NCBI RefSeq assembly: GCF_902459615.1
Contig: NZ_CABPSA010000004.1
Span: forward strand, 248,001-312,000
Direction of reading: 5' to 3'
Length of the DNA stretch: 64,000 nucleotides
From: Pandoraea commovens
Lineage (GTDB): Bacteria > Pseudomonadota > Gammaproteobacteria > Burkholderiales > Burkholderiaceae
Within the stretch, counting starts at the first letter, position 1. Each line of letters starts with the position of its first letter. A program made the position numbers and the translations under genes. Under the pieces are notes generated by a model. That model had not been told where the DNA came from, made no database searches, and was given only the letters and a program-made list of their open reading frames with translations. Positions 1 to 9,227 of this stretch are shown here, one piece after another.

Positions 1-245
1 TGGGGATCAACGTCAATAAGTTGTGTGCGGGTTTTCGTCAGCAGTTCGGCACGACGGTGCATGGCTACGTACGTGAGCGTCGGCTTGCGACAGCGTTTGA
101 ATTGCTCAGCGCGCGGCGCATCAGTGTGAGCGAAGCCGCGTGGCAATGCGGCTACACGGACTCGCACTTCGCCAAGGTCTTTCGTGCGCGTTTCGGCATG
201 TTGCCCAACACCCTGACGCGCGAAACCGCAATGCTGCGCGACTAA
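1..245 (+). CDS. AraC-family transcriptional regulator, C-terminal fragment
   Basis: This is the 3' end of a gene cut by the window edge; the frame is open from position 3 and stops at 243-245. About 80 residues are visible and they form the double helix-turn-helix DNA-binding domain of the AraC/XylS family. A recognition pattern (LCAGFRQQFG) is followed by YVRERRL and the second-helix region ISVSEAAWQCGYTDSHFAKV. It lies 118 bases upstream of a TonB-dependent siderophore receptor on the same strand. That is the usual arrangement for PchR-like regulators, which activate a receptor when its siderophore is bound. The family assignment is firm. The link to siderophore sensing is inference from position, because the ligand-binding part lies outside the window. 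Confidence 0.85.
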   Translation, partial: GINVNKLCAGFRQQFGTTVHGYVRERRLATAFELLSARRISVSEAAWQCGYTDSHFAKVFRARFGMLPNTLTRETAMLRD

Positions 246-326
246 GGACGCTCGCGTCACTTTGTGATGCCATCGGCACCGTTGGTGATGCAAACGCGAG
301 TGACGTAATGCGGTCGTCGGCACGAT

Positions 327-351
327 AACGAGATTGAATTTCAGTCTCGTT
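327..351. promoter_or_regulatory. 25-bp palindrome, possible Fur operator
   Basis: Seven-base arms AACGAGA and TCTCGTT flank a TGAATTTCA core, giving an almost perfect dyad ending 12 bases before the receptor start codon. By hand alignment the central 19 bases match the classical Fur box at about 12 of 19 positions. A Fur site is expected upstream of a siderophore receptor. The site could instead bind the neighbouring AraC-type regulator or form an RNA hairpin that masks translation initiation. Confidence 0.4.
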
Positions 352-363
352 GGTGTGTAGCCG

Positions 364-2601
364 ATGTCTTCCAAAAAAACAAATCGTTTCAGCGCCGATG
401 AGGCGCAATACCCGTCAACTACGTTTTTAACGGTGGCGCCCGGGGTAAGGCGCGCCGTGGCGGTCGCGGCGTTTGTCGTGGCGGCAGGGGCGGCACCTGC
501 GTATGCGCAAGTGGCGTCTGCTGCGTCGCCACCCGTGGCGCAAACGTCCGATCAAGGGGCGCGCGACGCCGCTGTGCTGCCGGTGACGCAAGTCACTGAC
601 ACCGCCGAGCGAGATGGGCGCGCTGCGGCTACGCAAGGCTCGTTGCTAGGGCGTGTTGCGCCGTCGGTGCGCGACATTCCGCAGACAGTGACCGTCGTCG
701 ACGAAAAGCTCATTTCGCAGCAGGGGGCGCACACCGTTGAGGACGTACTGCAAAAGGTGCCCGGCATTACCGTTCAGCCTTATGTCCTGCTGACGACCGC
801 CTACTATTCGCGCGGCTTCAAACTCGACGCGTTCGAGCAGGACAGTGTCCCCGTACTCATGGCCAACACGGCGGCAGGTCCACAGGACATGACCCCCTAC
901 GAGCGCGTGGAGATCATTCGCGGTTCCACCGGCCTGTTTCATGGCACGGGCAACCCGGGCGGGTTGGTCAACCTTGTGCACAAGCGGCCCGGCAAGACAT
1001 TCGCGGCCTCGGCCGCCGTGACGCTCGGCAGTTGGGATCGCTATCGCGAGGAAGCGGACATCGGCGGGCCGTTGAATGCGAGCGGATCGCTTCGCGCGCG
1101 CGTTGCGGTGTCCGATGACCGGCAACGCATGTACTACGACGTTGGCCGTCAGCATGCGACGACCGTTTATGGCGTAACGGAAGCCGATCTGTCGTCGACT
1201 ACGTTGCTGCGTGTCGGGGTTCAGTATCAACGTACGACGTCGACACCGAACCTTGCGGGGGTGCCGTTCTCGACCTCTGGCGGCGATCTCCAACTGCCGC
1301 GCGCCACGTTTCTTGGCTCGTCGTGGGACACCTTCGACTGGTCCGAGACGCGCGTATTCGGCACCTTGGAGCAACAACTCGGGAGCGGGTGGGCAGCGAA
1401 GCTTTCCGCGAACTATCTCGATGCCGGTGGTGACCTGAAGTACGGCGTGGCGTTCGGGGCGATCAACCCGGCGTCCGGGGCGGGTAGTCAACTGACCGGG
1501 GCGGCCTACCGGTTCGACAACACGCAGACGGGCGTGGATCTCCAGGTCGACGGACCCGTCCGGCTGCTGGGACGCGAGCATCATCTGTTGTTCGGCTTGC
1601 AACGGTTGGAGGCGACAACGCAGCAACGTAGCGCGGCGTTGGTCCCGTCGATCAACGGCAGGCCCGTCAACATCTTCCGATGGGACCCCAACAGCGTTGC
1701 CGAACCCGCCACGGGGCCGTTCTCCAACGTGACGCCCACGCGCACCGTTCAAAACGGTGCCTATGCGATGGGGCGCATCCGTCTTGCACAGCCGCTCACG
1801 CTTGTGCTGGGCGCACGCGTTTCGTGGTGGGATCAGCACGCGCCAGCAAGCAGTTACCGCACAGGCGCGAAGGCGACACCGTACGGTGGCGTGGTGTTCG
1901 ACCTGAACGACACGTGGTCTCTCTACGCAAGCTACGCCGATATCTTCCAGCCACAGACCGTGCTCGATGCAGGCAACAACCTGCTCAAGCCAATCACCGG
2001 CGCGAGCTACGAGGCGGGGGTCAAGGGCCAACTGTTCGATGGCGCGATGGACGTCTCGCTCGCCGTTTTCCGCATTCGTCAGAAGAACCGTGCACAGACG
2101 GACCCCAGCGTTCCTTGCGTAGGCACGACGTGTCGCTACATCGCGTCCGGCGAGGTGCAGAGTCAGGGTGTCGAGATGCAGGCGAACGGCCAGATCACGG
2201 ACGCATGGAACGTATTCGCAGGCTACACCTTCAACACGACGAAATATCTGACCGACGCCACCTCGCAAGGCCAGTCGTTCGCCGACTTCGCACCGCGTCA
2301 CCTGTTCCGTTTGTGGACGAACTACGACCTGCCGTTCGACGGCCGTCGATGGAGCGTGGGGGGCGGCGTCGATGTGCAGAGCGAGACGTCGGCCACGTCC
2401 AACGGCATTCGTCTGCGTCAGGGCGGCTATGCCACCGTGAATCTGCGCGCAGGCTACCGATACAACAAACATCTTTCGGCGGCACTGAACGTGAGCAACG
2501 TATTTGATCGCCGCTACTACCAGAGCCTCTCGAACACGAGCTGGAACAACCATTACGGCACCCCGCGCAGCGTCATGTTGACCGTGCGCGCCGACTACTA
2601 A
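364..2601 (+). CDS. TonB-dependent siderophore receptor
   Basis: This outer-membrane receptor of 745 residues imports ferric siderophores using energy from TonB-ExbBD. An export signal occupies roughly residues 28-48, with likely cleavage after AYA. A plug domain follows at about residues 95-215 (SVRDIPQTVTVVDE, VEDVLQKVPGI, ERVEIIRGSTGLFHGTGNPG). A beta-barrel fills the rest, ending in YGTPRSVMLTVRADY with a C-terminal aromatic residue, as expected for assembly by BAM. The length and the YGTPRS motif fit the FhuE/FoxA/FpvA branch. The gap between signal peptide and plug is too short for an N-terminal STN signalling domain, so regulation through a sigma/anti-sigma pair is unlikely. Regulation by the upstream AraC protein and by iron through the palindrome at 327-351 is inferred. 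The ligand cannot be told from sequence. Confidence 0.92.
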   Translation: MSSKKTNRFSADEAQYPSTTFLTVAPGVRRAVAVAAFVVAAGAAPAYAQVASAASPPVAQTSDQGARDAAVLPVTQVTDTAERDGRAAATQGSLLGRVAPSVRDIPQTVTVVDEKLISQQGAHTVEDVLQKVPGITVQPYVLLTTAYYSRGFKLDAFEQDSVPVLMANTAAGPQDMTPYERVEIIRGSTGLFHGTGNPGGLVNLVHKRPGKTFAASAAVTLGSWDRYREEADIGGPLNASGSLRARVAVSDDRQRMYYDVGRQHATTVYGVTEADLSSTTLLRVGVQYQRTTSTPNLAGVPFSTSGGDLQLPRATFLGSSWDTFDWSETRVFGTLEQQLGSGWAAKLSANYLDAGGDLKYGVAFGAINPASGAGSQLTGAAYRFDNTQTGVDLQVDGPVRLLGREHHLLFGLQRLEATTQQRSAALVPSINGRPVNIFRWDPNSVAEPATGPFSNVTPTRTVQNGAYAMGRIRLAQPLTLVLGARVSWWDQHAPASSYRTGAKATPYGGVVFDLNDTWSLYASYADIFQPQTVLDAGNNLLKPITGASYEAGVKGQLFDGAMDVSLAVFRIRQKNRAQTDPSVPCVGTTCRYIASGEVQSQGVEMQANGQITDAWNVFAGYTFNTTKYLTDATSQGQSFADFAPRHLFRLWTNYDLPFDGRRWSVGGGVDVQSETSATSNGIRLRQGGYATVNLRAGYRYNKHLSAALNVSNVFDRRYYQSLSNTSWNNHYGTPRSVMLTVRADY

Positions 2602-2611
2602 GGGGCATTTC

Positions 2612-3214
2612 ATGAGTCACTCGACAACCCCGATGCGCACTCTCCGCAATTTGACCTGGGCGGCTACGCTCGCTGCGGGTGCGGGGCTGATCGGCTTGCC
2701 GACGGCGTCGGCACAGGTGCCCACACCGGCAGCGCAGGTTGCGGTGCAGAACGTGTGCCATCAGACATCCGCAAACACCGTGTTGCGGGGGACGTACCAA
2801 CTGGAGGGGGAGGGGGCGTTGCCTATCGAGCTGGTGCTGACGTCACGCGAGGGCGCGCCGTCGCGGCTGTTTCAGGTCACCGGTCTGATCGCCGAGGGCG
2901 AGCATCGATTCGGGGTGACGGGGATGGCCTATTGCACAGGCAAGGCGAACGACACGCTGGCGTTCGATGTGACGATGAGTGGCGGATTCCACGACACGAC
3001 GGTCGATGACGAGTTGCGTCGCGCATGGCCAGCGGGCAAGGCCCCGCAGCGCGCCAGCTCGGCGGGAACGAGTGTCGTTCATGCCGAGGTGGCGCTTGCG
3101 TCGATGCAGGGTTGGGCTGAGGCCATGCGCACGATCGTGCTGACAGGCCAGCGTGTGATGGGGCCGAAACACGTCTCGGCGAAGCTGGTGTTCAGCCCTG
3201 AGCGTGCTCGATGA
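2612..3214 (+). CDS. Exported protein of unknown function
   Basis: Ten bases after the receptor stop and probably in the same transcript lies a 200-residue protein with a clear Sec signal peptide (hydrophobic stretch at about residues 15-33, predicted cleavage ASA/QVP). The mature part has two cysteines, near residues 49 and 108, that could form a periplasmic disulfide, and a beta-rich middle section. I do not recognise a family. Co-transcription with the receptor suggests a role near iron or siderophore uptake, but nothing in the sequence proves it. Its last 23 bases overlap the convergent recJ gene, so the two transcripts are antisense there. Confidence 0.7.
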   Translation: MSHSTTPMRTLRNLTWAATLAAGAGLIGLPTASAQVPTPAAQVAVQNVCHQTSANTVLRGTYQLEGEGALPIELVLTSREGAPSRLFQVTGLIAEGEHRFGVTGMAYCTGKANDTLAFDVTMSGGFHDTTVDDELRRAWPAGKAPQRASSAGTSVVHAEVALASMQGWAEAMRTIVLTGQRVMGPKHVSAKLVFSPERAR

Positions 3215-4889
3215 TCATCTGCACACGCGATACGCCATTAAAGGTGTCCGCAGCTAAGCGATACGCGAATTGCGCGCGGCTTGGCAGCGTGTCGGCGTGA
3301 TTGAACCAGATTGCGTTGAAGCGCATGCGGCCCCGTCCGAGTTGCAGCTTCAGGTGCTTGTCTTTCAGGATGGCCTGCGAGAGTACGTCGAACTCGCCGG
3401 AGAATACGGGCGGCGGAAAGCCCTGTCCCCAGACTTGCGCGTCGAGCATGGCGACGAAGGGCGGGACGAAGCAATCGTCACCGATGTCGCCGTCGGTTTC
3501 GATGACGCGGGAGAGCGTCTTCTCGTCGAGCCATTCCTGTCCGACAGCTTCGAACGCGGCCTGAAAGCGCGGCAGCGCGTCGGCTGCGATCGTAAGACCG
3601 GCGGCCATCGCGTGACCGCCGAACTTGCCGATCAGACCAGGCTCGCGTTTGGTGACGAGGTCGAGCGCGTCACGCAAGTGGAAGCCGGGGATCGAGCGTC
3701 CGGACCCTTTGATCTGGCCGTCATCCCCCGGCGCAAATACGATGGTCGGACGGTAGAACTTCTCTTTGAGGCGGGCTGCCACGATGCCGATCACGCCCTG
3801 ATGCCACGTCTCGTTAAACGCGCAGAGCGTAGTCGCGGCGCGTGGATCGAAACGCGCCAGATCGGCCAGCGCTTCTTGTTGCATGCCCGCTTCGATTTCG
3901 CGACGCTCGCGATTCATCGCGTCGAGTTCTTGCGCGAGGGTCCAGGCGCGGGCGTCGTCGTCCGTCAGCAGACATTCGATACCGAGCGACATATCCGCGA
4001 GGCGTCCGGCGGCGTTCAGACGAGGGCCCAGACCGAAGCCTAGATCGAAACTCCCGGCCTGCCGTGCATTGCGGGCGGCCGCGCGAAAGAGGGCGTTGAT
4101 GCCGGGGTGCATCCGCCCGGCGCGCATACGCGACAGGCCCTGTGCCACCAGAATGCGGTTATTGGTGTCGAGCTTGACCACGTCGGCGACGGTGCCCAGC
4201 GCGACGAGGTCCAGTAACGTATCCAGCCGCGGTTGTTCGCGCGTGTCGAAAGCGCCGCGTCCCCGTAACTCGGCGCGCAACGCCAGCAGTACGTAAAACA
4301 TCACGCCGACGCCCGCCAGATTCTTGCTGGGGAACTCGCAGCCCGGCTGATTCGGGTTGACGATGCAGCGTGCGTTGGGCAGTTCGCTGCCGGGCAAGTG
4401 GTGGTCGGTGACCACGACTTCGATGCCAAGCAGTTGTGCGGCGGCCACCCCGTCGAGGCTGGCGATGCCATTGTCGACGGTAATCAGAACATCCGGCGGA
4501 CCTTGTTTGCCGCGTGCGGCGAGCGTCACGATTTCCGGTGTGAGTCCGTAACCGTATTCGAAGCGGTTCGGCACCAGATACTCGACGTTCGCGCCAAACA
4601 TGCGCAGCCCGCGTACGGCTACGGCGCAAGCCGTCGCCCCATCGCAGTCATAATCGGCCACAACGAGCATGCGCTTGCCAGCGGCGATGGCGTCTGCGAG
4701 GAATGCGGCCGCCTCTTGCGCCCCCTTGAGCTGCGTGGGCGGAATCAGGCGTGCGAGGGCGGTCTCAGTCTCCGTGCTTTCGACTACGCCACGCGAGGCG
4801 AACAGGCGCGCCAGCACGGGGTGGACGCCGTCACGCGAGAGAGTGTCGGCGGTTGTCTCGTCGACGAGACGGGTGACGATGTCGGTCAT
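3192..4889 (-). CDS. recJ: Single-stranded-DNA-specific exonuclease RecJ
   Basis: RecJ degrades single-stranded DNA 5' to 3' in RecF-pathway recombination, base excision and mismatch repair. The 565-residue product is of normal length. Phosphoesterase motifs of the DHH family are present: VVADYDCDGATA (about residues 76-87), a DHH motif in VVTDHHLPGSELPNA, and NAAGRL. The C-terminal DHHA1 part shows KFGGHAMAAGLTI. The ATG overlaps the stop of the upstream gene in an ATGA arrangement (4886-4889), so translation is probably coupled. The product is cytoplasmic. Confidence 0.96.
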   Translation of the reverse strand: MTDIVTRLVDETTADTLSRDGVHPVLARLFASRGVVESTETETALARLIPPTQLKGAQEAAAFLADAIAAGKRMLVVADYDCDGATACAVAVRGLRMFGANVEYLVPNRFEYGYGLTPEIVTLAARGKQGPPDVLITVDNGIASLDGVAAAQLLGIEVVVTDHHLPGSELPNARCIVNPNQPGCEFPSKNLAGVGVMFYVLLALRAELRGRGAFDTREQPRLDTLLDLVALGTVADVVKLDTNNRILVAQGLSRMRAGRMHPGINALFRAAARNARQAGSFDLGFGLGPRLNAAGRLADMSLGIECLLTDDDARAWTLAQELDAMNRERREIEAGMQQEALADLARFDPRAATTLCAFNETWHQGVIGIVAARLKEKFYRPTIVFAPGDDGQIKGSGRSIPGFHLRDALDLVTKREPGLIGKFGGHAMAAGLTIAADALPRFQAAFEAVGQEWLDEKTLSRVIETDGDIGDDCFVPPFVAMLDAQVWGQGFPPPVFSGEFDVLSQAILKDKHLKLQLGRGRMRFNAIWFNHADTLPSRAQFAYRLAADTFNGVSRVQMIIEHAQG

Positions 4890-5965
4890 GCCACTTCCTC
4901 ACCCAGCCGGGCCAGCGGCACCATGCGTGCGGTGAGGCCCTGGCGACGCCAGAACTTGCGCAGGTCGCCGCTACGAGCGCGAAGGGTCACGGAGTGGCTG
5001 TCACCACACAGCGTGAGCGCGACTTCACGCGCTTGCCCTTTTTGCAGGCGCTCCAACGCCGGCGCCAGCCAGCGACGGTCGAGGTCCACGAGGGCGTCGC
5101 GCCAGCGTGCCCAGTCTTCCACCAGGAAATACGATGTCAGAGTGTCGATCTGCACCAGTGTGCGGCCGTCGGCGGCGTCGATACCTGCTGACGTGGGGTG
5201 CAGCGCGATCTGCATATGGTTCGCCAGTCCGCGCGTGGCGGGGGCGTCGGCCAAGACCGTGACACACGGACGATTCATGCGGGGCGCGGCAATGCGCTGA
5301 CCGCCACCGAACAGCCAGATCGCGTTCACAGGCGGCAAGCCACGCGCTTCGCGGGCCTGATTGGCCGGATGGTCGTACCAGGCCATCTGCACTTCGTTTT
5401 GCCACTTGCGCCACGTCAGTTCGGCCTTGCCCTGAGGCAACCAGATGTCGACGTTACGCCCGGCGGCGCGCGCAGGCGACGCCGTGAGAAGGTCGCCCAG
5501 CGCGGGGGCACTCAGATACCACCGGTCGGGGCGCGGTGCGATCAACTCGCCGCCTTCTTCGGCGAACAGCGCGTGTGCGGTCGCGAAAAGGGCGGCAGAT
5601 TCCTCCGCGCTCAATTCCAGTTCGGCCGGGTCCGTCAGCACGAGATGGTCGGTGGCGATGTGGATATGGGCGGGTTGCGCGCAGTACCAGAACCGGGTGT
5701 CGAGTGCGCCGCTGTCGTCAAACAGCATGAACGGCGCGAGCGGCGCGCGCGCAGGGCCGCCGGGCAGCCCGAAAGCATCGGCGAGCCAGCGTTCGTGCGG
5801 CAGCGTGGGGACAAATGGGTCTTCCGGCACGTCCTGCGCCGACTGAACGCCGCGCGCGAGCAACTTTTCGAGCGCGGGCAACTCCAATTCGGCCAGCAGT
5901 GCGGGCAAATGGGCCGACGCGGGGAGCGCGAACGGCAAGAGAAAGTGCAGGGCAGGTGTATCCAT
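4886..5965 (-). CDS. Conserved protein coupled to recJ, function unknown
   Basis: The product is 359 residues when started at the ATG at 5963-5965 (MDTPALHFLLPF). The frame stays open further upstream, but that extension lacks protein character and would overlap the divergent lolC start. The protein is soluble, rich in Leu and Ala, and has a WLFGGGQRI segment near the middle. A homologous uncharacterised gene sits directly before recJ in other Burkholderiaceae, from memory. Some databases label such proteins as phosphoglycerate-mutase-like, but I see no catalytic signature that justifies this. The 4-base overlap with recJ argues for a shared transcript. Confidence 0.72.
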   Translation of the reverse strand: MDTPALHFLLPFALPASAHLPALLAELELPALEKLLARGVQSAQDVPEDPFVPTLPHERWLADAFGLPGGPARAPLAPFMLFDDSGALDTRFWYCAQPAHIHIATDHLVLTDPAELELSAEESAALFATAHALFAEEGGELIAPRPDRWYLSAPALGDLLTASPARAAGRNVDIWLPQGKAELTWRKWQNEVQMAWYDHPANQAREARGLPPVNAIWLFGGGQRIAAPRMNRPCVTVLADAPATRGLANHMQIALHPTSAGIDAADGRTLVQIDTLTSYFLVEDWARWRDALVDLDRRWLAPALERLQKGQAREVALTLCGDSHSVTLRARSGDLRKFWRRQGLTARMVPLARLGEEVA

Positions 5966-6147
5966 GTCGAGGCGAATTGTATGGCAAACTTCGCGCTGGC
6001 AGTTGGGTGACCCTGACGTCAGGTACGGAACGTACCATTCACCGCGCCGGGCAGGGGCCGGGGGCGGAGTTTGGGTACTGGGCCCGCGCGGGTGCAAACC
6101 GGCGCCGGTACGCTCCGATCGATCCTTATCAAGAATCAGGAATCCGT

Positions 6148-7401
6148 TTGAAATTCCCATACGAATGGCAGATCGGCTGGCGCTATACGCGCACCGGCAA
6201 GCGATCATCCGGCAACGGTTTCATTTCCTTCATCTCTTTCATCTCCATGGCCGGCATTGCGCTGGGCGTGGCAGCGCTCATTGTGGTGCTCTCGGTGATG
6301 AACGGCTTTCAGAAGGAAGTTCGGGACCGCATGCTCTCCGTGCTGGCGCACATCGAGGTCTTCGCGGTCGACGGCAACCTGCCGGACTGGCAGCGTACGG
6401 CCGCCGAGGCGCTGCAAAACAAGAACGTTATTGCGGCTGCGCCTTATGTGGGCGAGCAGGCCATGCTGACACGCGACGACAACGTGCGCGGCGTGGTGCT
6501 GCGCGGCATCGTCCCGAGTGAGGAAGCGAAGGTCTCCGACCTCGGTAAGCAGATTACGGACGGCACCCTGAATAACCTGACGCCGGGCAGCTTCGGCATC
6601 GTACTCGGACGAGAGCTGGCGCGGGCGCTGGGCGTGAGTATCGGCGACAAGATCACGCTGGTAGCCCCTCAGGGAACGATCACGCCCGCAGGCGTGTTAC
6701 CGCGCGTGAAGCAGTTCACCGTGGTCGCGATCTTCACGGCCGGGCATTACGAATATGACAGTTCGCTGGCGCTGATCGACCTGCATGACGCGGAAACGCT
6801 ATTCAGACTCGACGGCCCGACGGGTGTGCGTCTGAAAATTCAAGATATGGAACAGGCGCCGCTCGTGGCGCGCGAACTGGCCAAGACCCTCTCCGGCAAC
6901 ATGTGGGTGCGCGACTGGACCCAGCAGAACAAGAACTGGTTCGTGGCGGTGCAGACCGAAAAGCGCATGATGTTCATCATCCTGACGCTCATCATCGCGG
7001 TCGCTGCGTTCAACCTGGTGTCCTCGCTGGTAATGACGGTGACCGACAAGTATGCGGACATCGCCATTCTGCGAACGCTGGGTGCGCAGCCCGGCTCGAT
7101 CATGAAGATCTTCATCGTGCAGGGCGTGACGATCGGCTTTGCCGGGGCGTTGCTCGGTGTCGGCCTCGGTTGTCTGATTTCGGTGAATATCGGGACGATC
7201 GTGCCGTTCATCGAGCGTTTGCTGGGGATTCACTTCCTGCCGCAAGACATTTACTTCATTTCCGAATTGCCCTCGGATCTGCAATCGTCCGACGTGATCC
7301 GTATCGGGGTGATCTCCTTCATCCTCTCGGCGCTTGCGACGATCTATCCGAGCTGGCGTGCCTCGCGCGTCAAACCGGCGGAGGCCCTGCGCTATGAGTA
7401 A
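6148..7401 (+). CDS. lolC: Lipoprotein-releasing ABC transporter permease LolC
   Basis: This is the inner-membrane permease of the Lol system, which extracts outer-membrane lipoproteins and passes them to LolA. The TTG at 6148 was chosen because an AGGA ribosome site lies about 7 bases upstream and the product then starts [14 protein letters not shown], the usual family N-terminus. The product is 417 residues, the normal length. One membrane helix lies near residues 25-50 ([19 protein letters not shown]), followed by a large periplasmic domain. Three C-terminal helices make up the FtsX-like domain, including [20 protein letters not shown]. It overlaps lolD by 8 bases. Betaproteobacteria often carry one LolC/E-type permease, so this may act as a homodimer. 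Confidence 0.93.
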   Translation: MKFPYEWQIGWRYTRTGKRSSGNGFISFISFISMAGIALGVAALIVVLSVMNGFQKEVRDRMLSVLAHIEVFAVDGNLPDWQRTAAEALQNKNVIAAAPYVGEQAMLTRDDNVRGVVLRGIVPSEEAKVSDLGKQITDGTLNNLTPGSFGIVLGRELARALGVSIGDKITLVAPQGTITPAGVLPRVKQFTVVAIFTAGHYEYDSSLALIDLHDAETLFRLDGPTGVRLKIQDMEQAPLVARELAKTLSGNMWVRDWTQQNKNWFVAVQTEKRMMFIILTLIIAVAAFNLVSSLVMTVTDKYADIAILRTLGAQPGSIMKIFIVQGVTIGFAGALLGVGLGCLISVNIGTIVPFIERLLGIHFLPQDIYFISELPSDLQSSDVIRIGVISFILSALATIYPSWRASRVKPAEALRYE

Positions 7402-8119
7402 CGCAAATCAATCGATGGCCCCGGTGCCGAATCTGGCCTACGACGGCCCTGTGTTGCGGGCTCGCGATCTGCACAAGACGTTCAAGCAGGGGCAGTTGAA
7501 CGTGACGGTGCTCAACGGGGCGAGTCTTGACGTTGCGCCGGGTGAGAAGGTGGCGATCGTCGGGGCGTCGGGCTCAGGCAAGAGTACTTTGCTTCATGTG
7601 CTGGGCGGACTCGACGATCCTTCGCGCGGCGAGGTGTCATTGCTCGGCAAGCCGTTTTCGTCGCTGCGTGAGCGCGACAAGACGGCGCAGCGCAATCAGT
7701 CGCTCGGCTTCGTCTATCAGTTTCACCATTTGCTGGCCGAGTTCTCCGCGCTGGATAACGTGGCCATGCCGCTGCGCATCCGCCGTCTGCCGACCGAGCA
7801 GGCACGGGCCGCAGCGCAGGCGATGCTCGAGCGCGTCGGTCTGGGTTCGCGGATGAAGCATCGTCCGTCCGAGCTGTCGGGGGGGGAGCGTCAGCGAGTG
7901 GCGATGGCGCGGGCGCTGGTCACGCAACCCGCATGCGTGCTGGCTGACGAGCCGACCGGTAACCTCGACGGGCACACGGCCGAGACCGTGTTCGAGCTCA
8001 TGCTGGAGTTGTCGGAGACGCTCAGGACCAGCTTCGTGATCGTCACGCACGATATCGATCTGGCACGTCGTTGCGACCGTGCATTGCGCCTTCGCGAAGG
8101 GATTCTGGAGTCCGCGTAA
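7394..8119 (+). CDS. lolD: Lipoprotein-releasing ABC transporter ATPase LolD
   Basis: This cytoplasmic ATPase powers lipoprotein release together with LolC. The 241-residue product has all ABC motifs: Walker [10 protein letters not shown] (residues 57-65), the Q-loop in [18 protein letters not shown], signature [15 protein letters not shown], Walker [12 protein letters not shown], and the switch histidine in IVTHD. The start at 7394 lies inside the last codons of lolC, which suggests translational coupling. The [18 protein letters not shown] segment is characteristic of the LolD/MacB subgroup. A strong terminator follows. Confidence 0.95.
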   Translation: MSNANQSMAPVPNLAYDGPVLRARDLHKTFKQGQLNVTVLNGASLDVAPGEKVAIVGASGSGKSTLLHVLGGLDDPSRGEVSLLGKPFSSLRERDKTAQRNQSLGFVYQFHHLLAEFSALDNVAMPLRIRRLPTEQARAAAQAMLERVGLGSRMKHRPSELSGGERQRVAMARALVTQPACVLADEPTGNLDGHTAETVFELMLELSETLRTSFVIVTHDIDLARRCDRALRLREGILESA

Positions 8120-8158
8120 GGTCGTGCAAGGCTGGCTGTTGCTCGTGATAGCAGACAG

Positions 8159-8188
8159 AAAAGCGCCGGGGATTTCCCCGGCGTTTTG
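8159..8188 (+). terminator. Rho-independent terminator after lolCD
   Basis: An 8-bp GC-rich stem, CGCCGGGG with CCCCGGCG (8164-8171 and 8176-8183), closes a 4-base loop and is followed by four T residues. An A-run on the other side lets it work in both directions. Confidence 0.8.
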
Positions 8189-8325
8189 CATTTTCGGGAC
8201 GTCGCGCGAACGCGTTTTTCGGCAACGTCCTAGACCATGATGCGGTGTTGTCCGATGGTCACGACAACGACGACGTGCGAGCCTTGTCATCGACCCGTAG
8301 AATTGACGCTTAAGGACACCTGACC

Positions 8326-9183
8326 ATGTGGATCGATACCCATTGCCATCTCGATGCGGCCGAGTTTGATGCCGACCGCACCACCGTGATTACCGACGCC
8401 GTCGCTGCGGGGGTGGTCGGGCTTGTCGTGCCTGCGGTCGAATGCGTGACGTTCGACGCGGCGCGTGCTGCCGCCCGCGCTATCCCGGGCGGCGCGTATG
8501 CGTTGGGCATTCATCCGCTCTACACGCCGCGTGCACGCGACGAGGACATCGCGACGCTGCGCCGCGCGGTTGAGCTCGCCATGGGGGATCCGCGCTTCGT
8601 CGGCATTGGCGAGATCGGGCTGGATTTCTTCGTCAGGACGCTCGACCCCGAGCGTCAGCAGTTCTTCTACGTTGAGCAATTAAAGATCGCGCGCGATTTC
8701 GATCTGCCGGTCATTCTTCATGTGCGTCGCTCCCAGGACGCCCTGCTCAAACAGCTTCGGATCTTCACGCCCCGTGGCGGCATCGCGCACGCATTCAATG
8801 GCAGTCGGCAGCAGGCGGACATGTTCGTCGAGCGCGGCTTTTGCCTTGGGTTCGGCGGGCAGATGACGTTTGATCGCGCTTTGCAGATTCGTCGTCTGGC
8901 CGTGGATATGCCGCTGGACGCCATCGTGCTGGAGACAGATGCGCCCGATATTGCGCCGGAGTGGCGCTACAAGCAGCGTAATAGCCCCGTGGAATTGCCG
9001 CGCATCGCGCAGGTGCTGGCGGAGCTACGCGGCGTCGCACCTGAGATGTTGTCTCAGGCGACGTGCGCCAATGCCTGGCGCGTGCTGCCGCGCTTGTCCG
9101 GTGCCATGGCGATGGCGCCGGGTGACGGTCCTGCCGCGAACTTCTCTCTGATTTCCCCCAACACTTCCGGGCAATCGCGCTGA
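8326..9183 (+). CDS. TatD-family metal-dependent hydrolase (DNase)
   Basis: A 285-residue TIM-barrel amidohydrolase-superfamily enzyme of the TatD family, whose members act as metal-dependent 3'-5' DNases. Metal ligands are visible in order: HxH in DTHCHLD (residues 4-10), Glu in GIGEIGLDF, His in PVILHVRRSQDALL, His in GIAHAFNGS, and Asp in LETDAPDI. It could be TatD or the closely related YcfH/YjjV. In Burkholderiaceae a TatD gene commonly lies downstream of lolD and before comEC. A long C-terminal tail rich in Ala, Ser and Pro after residue 265 is probably disordered. Confidence 0.9.
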   Translation: MWIDTHCHLDAAEFDADRTTVITDAVAAGVVGLVVPAVECVTFDAARAAARAIPGGAYALGIHPLYTPRARDEDIATLRRAVELAMGDPRFVGIGEIGLDFFVRTLDPERQQFFYVEQLKIARDFDLPVILHVRRSQDALLKQLRIFTPRGGIAHAFNGSRQQADMFVERGFCLGFGGQMTFDRALQIRRLAVDMPLDAIVLETDAPDIAPEWRYKQRNSPVELPRIAQVLAELRGVAPEMLSQATCANAWRVLPRLSGAMAMAPGDGPAANFSLISPNTSGQSR

Positions 9184-9227
9184 CGCCGAGGCGTCGCGCG
9201 ACTGTCGACACATGACGCGGTGACGTC

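Noticed and set aside
2231-2485. Minus-strand frame of 84 codons opposite the siderophore receptor
   Set aside because: Arg/Ser/Thr-rich antisense shadow; no start signal.
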